This document shows, piece after piece, positions 57,564-64,000 of a stretch of 64,000 bases of DNA; position 1 is the stretch's first letter, and each line of letters starts with the position of its first letter. The stretch spans positions 69,070 through 133,069 of the forward strand of contig CAVVBC010000002.1 of NCBI GenBank assembly GCA_963746325.1. The letters run 5' to 3'. The notes beneath the pieces are model-generated. The model did not search any database, was not told the origin of the DNA, and saw only the letters and a program-made list of their open reading frames with translations. The DNA is from RPQJ01 sp963746325. GTDB taxonomy: Bacteria > Pseudomonadota > Gammaproteobacteria > Steroidobacterales > Steroidobacteraceae. A program made the translations under genes and the position numbers.

Positions 57564-60500
57564 ATGCAGCGCCTGGGCCCGCAACTCCTCCTCTCCGCCA
57601 CCGACCTCGTGAACTTCCACGAGTGCGGGCACCTGACCGCGCTCGACCTGCGCGCGCTCGACGACAAGGCGCTGAAGGCGCAGAAGACCAAGCCCGACGA
57701 GCACACCGAGCTGCTCTTCAAGCGGGCAACGAGTTCGAGGCTGCGTACCTGGCCGACCTGAAGCGCGAAGCGCAAAGCACCGGCGGCACCGTCGTCGAGA
57801 TCGCCAAGCACCCGGCAACCCAGCCAAGTCCGCCGCCGCAGACCCTCCACGCCCTGCAGTCCGGCGCCGACCTCATCTACCAGGCCACCTTCCTGGACGG
57901 CGACCTCGTCGGCCACGCGGACTTCCTGCGCAAGGTGCCGCGCCCCTCCGCGCTCGGCGACTACAGCTACGAAGTCATCGACACCAAGCTCGGCCGCGAC
58001 GCCTAAGGCGTCGTACGTGCTGCAGCTCGCGTTCTACGGCGACCTGCTGGCCAAGGTGCAGCAGCTCGACCCGCACGCGATGCACGTGGTGCTCGGCACG
58101 CGCGAGCAGGTGACGTTCACGTGCAACGAGTACTCACGGTACTTCCGCCGGCTGCTCGGTCGATTCAGGAACACGATCGACAACCGGGCAACCGCCGATC
58201 CGACCAAACCCAAACCCTGCGCCAAGTGCCCCCAGTGCCACTGGCAGGACCACTGCAACGCGCAGCTCGCCGCCGAGGACAGCCTGCACCAGGTCGCCAA
58301 CATCCGCGCGAGCCAGGTGCAGAAGCTCGAAGCCGCCGGCATCCACACACTCAAGCAACTCGCGCAGCTCGAACCCGCGCACACCGTGCCGCACCTGGCC
58401 GCGGAGTCGTTCGCCAAGCTGCGCGACCAGGCCGCGATGCAGCAGCTGGGTCGCGACACGGGCAAGCCGCAGTTCAAGCTCATCGAGGGACCCACCGGCA
58501 TCCCCACCGGGCTGCTGCAGCTGCCGGACCCCGACGACGGCGACGTCTACTTCGACATGGAAGGCGACCCGCTCTACGGCGACGACGGGCTCGAGTACCT
58601 GTTCGGCGTCTGGTACCGGCAGCGCGGCCACGGCCGCTACGTCTTCAAGGCGTTCTGGGCGCACGACCGCGCGCAGGAAAAGCACGCGTTCGAGTCCTTC
58701 ATGGACTGGCTCGAGGCCCGCATGGAGAAGCACTGCCACATGCGCGTCTACCACTACGCGGCCTACGAGGACACCGCGCTCAAGAAGCTCGCCGCCCGCC
58801 ACGCCACGCGCGAGGCGTTCCTCGACCGGCTGCTGCGCGAGAAGCGGCTGGTGGACCTGTACCGCGTCACGCGCGAATCGATCCGCGCCTCGACCTCGTC
58901 GTACTCGATCAAGGACATCGAGACGTTCTACCGCGGCAAGCGCAGCGGTGACGTGCAGACCGCCGGCGCCAGCATCGTCTACTACGAGCGATACCTGGAG
59001 ACCGGCGACAAGGAGCTGCTCGCGAAGATCGAGCGCTACAACCAGGACGACGTCGAGTCGACGCAGCAGTTGCACGACTGGCTGTGGAGCATGTTCCCGG
59101 ACGACATCCTGTACCGCGGCGGCACGGACGACACGACTGCGGCGGGATCGCTGCCGCCCTTCAACCCGCCCTCGCCGAAGCTGCAGGCGTACCTCGACCG
59201 GGTCGATGCAGTGCGCAGCGCGTTGCTTGCACGGCCGTCCGCGGCCCGAACGGTGATGGCCGACCTGCTCGAGTTCCACCGCCGGGCCGAGAAGCCGCAG
59301 TGGTGGGACATGTTCGCGCGCGCCGAGCTGCCGTTCGACGACCTGCTCGACAGCGTGGACGCGATCGCGGGCCTGGTGCGCGTGCCGGGCAGCACGGTGG
59401 ACGAGTACGAGTACCCCGAGCAGGAGATCAAGTTCGACGCGGGCAAGCAGGCCGTCTGGCTCGAGCACCCCGCGGGCGTGAAGGTGACGCTGCTCGAAGT
59501 GGACGAGGACCGGCGCCGCGTGCGTCTCTCGGTGGCCAGCAAGCATCGGCCCCTGCCCGAGCGCCTGAGCCTGGGACAGGCCGGGCCCATCAACTCCGAC
59601 GTGCTGAAGGAAGCCCTGCTCCGCGTCGGCCAGAGCGTGGCCGATGGCGATCATCGCTACCGTGCGCTCGAGGCCTTCTTCGAGAAGCAGGTGCCGCGAC
59701 TCACGGGCCGCACGCCCGGCGAGCCGATCGTCAGCGATCCCAGCGCACCGCTGGCACAGACCATCGACGCCGTGCGCCGCCTCGACGGCAGCTATCTGTT
59801 CATCCAGGGGCCGCCCGGCGCGGGCAAGACGTACACCGGCTCGCACGTGATCGCGGCGCTGCTCGCGGATGGCAAGCGCGTGGCCGTCTCGTCGAACAGC
59901 CACAAGGCCATCAACAACCTGCTCGAGGCCGTCGAGGAGGTGCTGATCGAGAACGGACATGAAGCACGGTGCGGGCCGGCAAGAAGTCGTCCGCGCGGGA
60001 CGCGGGCAGCTACCTCAACGGCCAGCTGATCGTGGACGTGGACGAGACGCCAGCCGCGTTGCACCCGGACTGGCAGCTGATGGGCGGCACCGCGTGGCTG
60101 TTCTCCGACCCCGGCGCCGACCAGCAGTTCGACTACCTGTTCGTGGACGAGGCCGGCCAGGTGTCCGTGGCCAACCTCGCCGCCATCGGCACGTGCGCGA
60201 AGAACATCGTGCTGCTGGGCGACCAGATGCAGCTGGGCCAGCCGATCCAGGGCACGCACCCCGGGCGCTCGGGCGAGTCGTCGCTGGAGTACCTGCTGGA
60301 CGGGCTCGCGACCGTGCCGCCCGACCGCGGCATCTTCCTGCCCACCACGTGGCGCATGTGCCCCGACGTGTGCCGGTTCATCTCGGAGGCCGTGTACGAC
60401 GGGCGCCTGGAGCCCGAGCCGAAGAACGCGAACCAGACCCTGGTGCTGGGCGCCAAGCCGCACCCTGCCCTGCAGCCCACGGGCGTGGTGTTCTGGCCGA

Positions 60501-60959
60501 TGGACCATGCCGGCTGCGCGCAGAAGTCGGCGGAGGAAGCGCAGGAGATCGAGCGGATCTACCAGAGCCTGCTCAAGCAGGCCTCATGGATCGATCGCGA
60601 GGGCGTGAAGCGGCGCCTTACACCCGACGACATACTAGTAGTAGCCCCCTACAACATGCAGGTGAAGCTGCTGCAGCGGACGTTGCCGGCGAATGCGCGC
60701 GTGGGCACGGTGGACAAGTTCCAGGGCCAGGAAGCGGCGGTGTCGATCGTCTCGATGACGACCTCGAGCGAGGAGGACCTGCCGAGGCACCTGGAGTTTC
60801 TGTTCAGCAAGAATCGGCTGAACGTGGCGATTTCGAGGGCGCAGGTGCTTGAGTATCGTCGTGGCGAATCCCAGGCTGCTGGATGTCCGGTGCAAGACGC
60901 CGGGGGAGATCGCGTTGGTGAATACGTTGTGTTGGGCGGGCGAGACAGGTTTGCCCTGA
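57564..60959 (+). CDS. TM0106-family RecB-like nuclease / RNase H / SF1 helicase fusion (four frame changes)
   Basis: This is a single protein of about 1130 residues. A Cas4/RecB-like PD-(D/E)XK domain comes first (GDYSYEVIDTKLGRDA) with an iron-sulfur-type cluster CAKCPQCHWQDHC. Next is an RNase H-like DEDD domain (VYFDMEGDPLYGDDGLEYLF, RVYHYAAYEDTALKKLAARH, YNQDDVEST). The C-terminal half is a Dna2/UPF1-like SF1 helicase: GPPGAGKTYTGS, FVDEAGQVSVANL, VGTVDKFQGQEAAVSIVS and NRLNVAISRAQ. The frame changes near 57725, 58007 (a T inserted before AAG makes a false stop), 59965 and 60848. The last gives the natural ending NTLCWAGETGLP. It probably processes DNA or RNA in repair or defence. Confidence 0.9.
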
Positions 60960-60969
60960 ATGCACGCAC

Positions 60970-61677
60970 CTAGCGATTCGACGAAGCCCCTCGATATCGC
61001 TTCGCCGTCACCGGCAGCAACCTGGCAAGAGCACGCCCGGCCTGCGCTTCGGTGAACGGTCGGAATCCCACTGACGCAGCCCATTGGCGTAACTGGTCCT
61101 CGCGCTGCCGCGCCTTCCCCGCCGCCGCAATCCACCGGTCGACCTGCCGCAACGTAACTCCGTACAGCTTCGCCACTCCAGCTCGCGCACCCTCCGCCCG
61201 AACCCAGCCCAGCCGGACAGCTGTCAGATAACGAACAGCCCATTCGATGCTCGCCTGCTTGGCCGGCGGACGTCGATTGCCGCGACCACCCGACAGCGTC
61301 TTCGGCGTGAACAACGCTGCGGACTCCCCGTCGTTGACCTCCTCCAGTGCCTGCAGCAGCGCAGTCGCCATGCCATGGGGCAATGCCGTACCTGGTGCGT
61401 CCTCTCGCAGCCGACCCATGTTCCGAGTCACGAACTCGAGATGGTCCCTCAAGCCCGCCACCAGCGCCTTGCGCATGCCCTGCCAGTGCAACGGGCTGCT
61501 CACAACCGACGATTGCCGCATCAGGTCGAAGTACTGGAAATCGACGTGTGCCTCGCTGGGCGGCCAGAGCTCCTGCCTGAGCCCATTTCTCGATACGACA
61601 TTTCGATGGGGTCGAAATGTCGGTCGCAGGGATGTTCTTCTGCGTTTTGCCGGCAAGGGTCGCTTGTTTGATGCCAT
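60970..61677 (-). CDS. Hypothetical protein with possible C-terminal HTH
   Basis: I recognise no family for this 235-residue protein. It starts MASNKRPLPAKRRRTSLRPT at 61677 with a strongly basic N-terminus. The middle has DFQYFDLMRQSSVVSSPLHW and GMATALLQALEEVNDGESAA. The C-terminal third contains a helix-turn-helix-like run (ARAGVAKLYGVTLRQVDRWI), where LYGVTLRQVDRW could be the recognition helix. There is no signal peptide. The gene is intact. It lies 10 bases beyond the helicase stop in opposite orientation and is divergent from the next gene, so it might be a local regulator. Confidence 0.65.
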   Translation of the reverse strand: MASNKRPLPAKRRRTSLRPTFRPHRNVVSRNGLRQELWPPSEAHVDFQYFDLMRQSSVVSSPLHWQGMRKALVAGLRDHLEFVTRNMGRLREDAPGTALPHGMATALLQALEEVNDGESAALFTPKTLSGGRGNRRPPAKQASIEWAVRYLTAVRLGWVRAEGARAGVAKLYGVTLRQVDRWIAAAGKARQREDQLRQWAASVGFRPFTEAQAGRALARLLPVTAKRYRGASSNR

Positions 61678-61752
61678 GGTCAGGAGCATCCCGCAGCACT
61701 CGACCGCAGGCAAGCAGCTCGCGACTCAGCCGACGATTGGAGGTAACCGCGC

Positions 61753-62130
61753 ATGGACCAGACGACCGACATTGCAACCCAAATCGAACCGATCGGTCCG
61801 GAGGAGGCTCACGCTGTTCCACTGGCTGACCTGCCGAAATGGATCCGCATCACGGCCGAGCAGAAGGCCGCCGTCAGCTGCGAATGGTCCATTGCTTTTG
61901 GGAACTACCAGGAGCGTCGGGGGTCATTGGCGCTCTATTTTCACCGCGAAGAGCGTCTTCAAATTACCGCCGCCGAGATGAAGGCCGACATCGACCCACA
62001 TGTCATTGAGATCGGAGAGTACTCCTGGCAAATGAAGCAGCGAATCGTGGCCTTCGAAAACGCCGAGCGCCAGCTTCTTCAGGAACTCGAGATCAAACTC
62101 GCCCTGGCTCAAGCAGACTCGGTGAATTAG
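61753..62130 (+). CDS. Hypothetical protein
   Basis: This intact 125-residue acidic protein starts MDQTTDIATQIEPIGPEEAH. A more conserved-looking core follows: LADLPKWIRITAEQKAAVSC, EWSIAFGNYQERRGSLALYF. The C-terminal half is helical (QMKQRIVAFENAERQLLQEL). No family is recognised. Codon use is less GC-biased than in most neighbours, which suits horizontally acquired DNA. It is divergent from the HTH-like gene, with 75 bases between the starts. Confidence 0.65.
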   Translation: MDQTTDIATQIEPIGPEEAHAVPLADLPKWIRITAEQKAAVSCEWSIAFGNYQERRGSLALYFHREERLQITAAEMKADIDPHVIEIGEYSWQMKQRIVAFENAERQLLQELEIKLALAQADSVN

Positions 62131-62160
62131 GCTCCCCGTCAATTCCTCAGCCGCAGGCCT

Positions 62161-62706
62161 TCAATTCTCCCGCATCCCGGCCAAACCCCAGGCGTTATCC
62201 ACGGCCTCGGCACTCGCGCTTTTCCGCGCGTTGATCCACGCCGGAATGACCTTCCTCACATAGATTGCCGCGAACTCCGAGCGGCTCTCCGGACTCGAGC
62301 ATGTCCGCGTCGGCCTGGCTGATACGGCCCAGCTTGCGCAAACCTGCGATGACCCTGCGATCCATCGGCGGATAGGCGCCCTCGCTCTCGACCGCCAGCA
62401 TGCACACGACCGTTGGAATGCCGGCACCGTGAATGGATACGGTGCTTTCCAGGAACTTCGCGATCTGATTCGCCGACACTCGACCGACCGCCGGCAGCGA
62501 CCGGGCCGCCTGGCGATGGCGAGCAGTCCTTTCGGCGGGATCGGCGGCACCTGCTTCTTGGCCGCATCCACCGAACTCAACCGACAGATCGTGGCGACCT
62601 CGCTCGCGCTGAGCACCGTAGGGTCGACATCGTACCGTTCGTCATGTCGCCAGATGCTTCGACGGTACGGCCGGCTCGGTGCGCTCTTCGATTTGTTGAT
62701 CGCCAT
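62161..62706 (-). CDS. Hypothetical protein (two frame changes)
   Basis: This is a protein of about 180 residues starting MAINKSKSAPSRPYRRSIWR at 62706. VDPTVLSASEVATICRLSSV and KKQVPPIPPKGLLAIA follow. A frame change near 62530 leads to SANQIAKFLESTVSIHGAGI and PTVVCMLAVESEGAYPPMDR, RVIAGLRKLGRISQADADML. Another near 62290 returns to EFAAIYVRKVIPAWINARKS. The middle part has a helix-hairpin-helix-like look, but I cannot name a family. It lies about 100 bases downstream of the helicase gene on the same strand and may be co-transcribed with it. Confidence 0.6.
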   Translation of the reverse strand: MAINKSKSAPSRPYRRSIWRHDERYDVDPTVLSASEVATICRLSSVDAAKKQVPPIPPKGLLAIARRPGRCRRSVECRRIRSRSSWKAPYPFTVPAFQRSCACWRSRARAPIRRWIAGSSQVCASWAVSARPTRTCSSPESRSEFAAIYVRKVIPAWINARKSASAEAVDNAWGLAGMREN

Positions 62707-62806
62707 CAGTCCCTTTCCTCTAAAGCATTCCGAGAACCGCTCCCGGTAATGCGTCTTTCTCAGTCGTCAGCCGCACGTTGACTGCTCTTCATCAGCACAC
62801 TCACCA

Positions 62807-64000
62807 CTATTCGACATCGAACACCAGCTCCGGCACGACCACCTCCCAGTGATCGCACCTGACAGCGTCGCGGTAATCTGCCTCCGTGTCCTCGAGCCGG
62901 CGTGCAACGATGGCCGCGACCCGCGCTTCCACGCAGCGGCAACCGCGGGGTATCGCGTAGGCCTTGGCCAGGCGACCCACGACGCGCCCGCCCCCATCGC
63001 GAAGCTCCAGTCGCTCGCCCTGCAGAACGAGTTCCACAGGATCGCCCGGTTGTAGCGCACGAATGGCCGCATGCACGGGGTGGACGATCGCGTGACGTCC
63101 CGCAAACCCGAGATCGACGTATTTCAGTGAGAGTCGGTCATAGGTCCGCAGCAGATCCGTCCTGGGCGCCGCGGGCGCTGGGACGATCCGTTGCAGCAAA
63201 CACGCGTCGTTCGACAGGGCTTCAATCAATGTATTTCCGTGTCCCCGTCGGACCAGAGTCAGGGTCTCCTGCGCCCGAGTCATGGCTACGTAGTAGAGCC
63301 GTCTCGCCGCATCACGATCCTCGCTGCCGTCACGTCGATCCCAACTGCCATCGAGCACGGCGACGTGGCGAAATTCGAGTCCCTTGGCGCGGTGCGCGGA
63401 AAGCAACATCAGACCGGTCTGCCGTCGTCGAATCTCGCGTCCCCATTCGGCGAGCCAATCCTTGAAGTGTTGCACCGGAACCTCAGCCGCCGTCACCTCG
63501 AGCACGTACTGTTCCACGGCTTCCCGCAGCAGCGCCCACCACGGCCCGTCCGGTTGAGCGCCCATCCAGCGCACTAATTCCTGCCCATCCACGAGCTTTC
63601 GGTCCGCACCGTCGAGCCATCCGAGCAGAACCTGGGTCTCCCGCAGTCGCCAGAAATTCGGTGGCTCCTCGTCCGCTCGCTGCGTCTCGATCCCGAGACG
63701 TTCGCAATAGGCGCGGACCGGGTCCAGGTACTTCCAGTCGCGTGCTATGACCGCGACCTCCGCCCAGTCCCAGTCTGTGGCGAGGCTGGCCAGGCGGCGC
63801 AACTCGTCGACGGCCGCCATGGCCTGCCCGACGGCGTCGTCATCGACGCGCAGTATCTGCACGCGACCACGCGCGACTGGATCGAGCGACTCCCAGCGAC
63901 CACCGGCGGCCTGAGCTCTACGCGCTCGATCCACCGTGATCGGGTGCGCGCCCTTCATGCGCTCGCGCGCCGGCTCGATCAACAGATTGGAGGCGGCAAC
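62807..64000 (-). CDS. SF1 (UvrD/Rep-like) helicase, C-terminal part, start outside window
   Basis: At least 397 residues of a larger helicase are present; the start lies beyond base 64000. Motif IV-type sequence NLLIEPARERMKGAHPI comes first, then helicase motif V LLSAHRAKGLEFRHVAVLDG and motif VI ARRLYYVAMTRAQETLTLVR. The last 150 residues form a beta-rich domain (VELVLQGERLELRDGGGRVV, GRLAKAYAIP) that I do not recognise. Similar C-termini occur in long RecQ-UvrD-like fusion proteins, so the whole may be such a fusion. That is inference, as the ATPase half is not in view. Confidence 0.85.
   Translation of the reverse strand, partial: VAASNLLIEPARERMKGAHPITVDRARRAQAAGGRWESLDPVARGRVQILRVDDDAVGQAMAAVDELRRLASLATDWDWAEVAVIARDWKYLDPVRAYCERLGIETQRADEEPPNFWRLRETQVLLGWLDGADRKLVDGQELVRWMGAQPDGPWWALLREAVEQYVLEVTAAEVPVQHFKDWLAEWGREIRRRQTGLMLLSAHRAKGLEFRHVAVLDGSWDRRDGSEDRDAARRLYYVAMTRAQETLTLVRRGHGNTLIEALSNDACLLQRIVPAPAAPRTDLLRTYDRLSLKYVDLGFAGRHAIVHPVHAAIRALQPGDPVELVLQGERLELRDGGGRVVGRLAKAYAIPRGCRCVEARVAAIVARRLEDTEADYRDAVRCDHWEVVVPELVFDVE

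Noticed and set aside
58134..59960. A 608-codon open frame antisense to the nuclease-helicase gene
   Set aside because: It has low-complexity Val/Leu/Glu/His-rich composition and no motif, and it lies entirely opposite conserved nuclease, RNase H and helicase motifs.

Overview
The window is GC-rich, densely coded DNA that looks like a gammaproteobacterial chromosome. The signs are the dnaX-ybaB-recR block with a 4.5S RNA gene just upstream of dnaX, the divergent ppsR/ppsA pair, an E. coli-type ahpC/ahpF pair with OxyR-like operators, an E. coli-type LexA box, a DUF1249 (YqiB-like) gene and a heptad repeat (ATTAGGG) of a kind I associate with Xanthomonadales and their relatives. Placement below class is inference. 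About half of the genes change reading frame once or more without losing family motifs, so the sequence behaves like an incompletely polished long-read assembly. I give such genes as single features from true start to true stop.

Layout. 1-10.8 kb: the 3' part of an RND efflux pump, a coiled-coil gene, a DUF1249 gene, ppsR and ppsA (control and synthesis of phosphoenolpyruvate), a Sel1-like gene, recR-ybaB-dnaX and the 4.5S RNA. 10.9-15.8 kb: an M20 amidohydrolase, queF, an exported-looking oligoendopeptidase F and an alpha/beta hydrolase. 15.8-20.2 kb: a lipid gene run (wax ester synthase-type acyltransferase, two short-chain dehydrogenases, acyl-CoA dehydrogenase). 20.4-25.4 kb: a LysR-like regulator overlapping an M64-type peptidase, then a DUF4010 membrane protein and a PrsW-type intramembrane protease. 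25.5-29.9 kb: a CHRD protein, the peroxide-defence genes ahpC and ahpF, a DUF3149 miniprotein, a cytochrome b and HemG. 30-36 kb: a VWA protein, a VapBC module, an ornithine cyclodeaminase-like gene, an RRM protein, an IF-1 with an extended tail and small unknowns. 36-41.6 kb: ppc and a badly broken DUF349 gene. 41.6-51.1 kb: a luciferase-like oxidoreductase, a DUF2784 gene, an SDR, a Phd-PIN module, a cold-shock/DUF1294 gene, an HNH endonuclease behind a perfect LexA box, a second VapBC module chained to a TolB/TPR membrane protein, and a CFI-box surface protein. 51.2-56.3 kb: an esterase, an alkylsulfatase-like lipoprotein, an NTF2-like protein, a Trp-rich domain protein and an NHL propeller. 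56.4-64 kb: an orphan HTH antitoxin, ParDE, a giant nuclease-RNaseH-helicase protein, three unknown genes and the C-terminal part of an SF1 helicase.

How the parts fit. Core metabolism (PpsA, PpsR, Ppc) controls the PEP-pyruvate-oxaloacetate node. AhpC and AhpF form one peroxide-reducing system and each has its own OxyR-like site. The right-hand third is accessory in character, with three toxin-antitoxin modules and an orphan antitoxin between 43.9 and 57.4 kb, an apparently SOS-controlled nuclease and a nuclease/helicase cluster. The most promising candidates for an undescribed system are the 57.5-64 kb cluster and the four-gene overlapping operon vapB-vapC-TolB/TPR-unknown at 47.1-49.9 kb.
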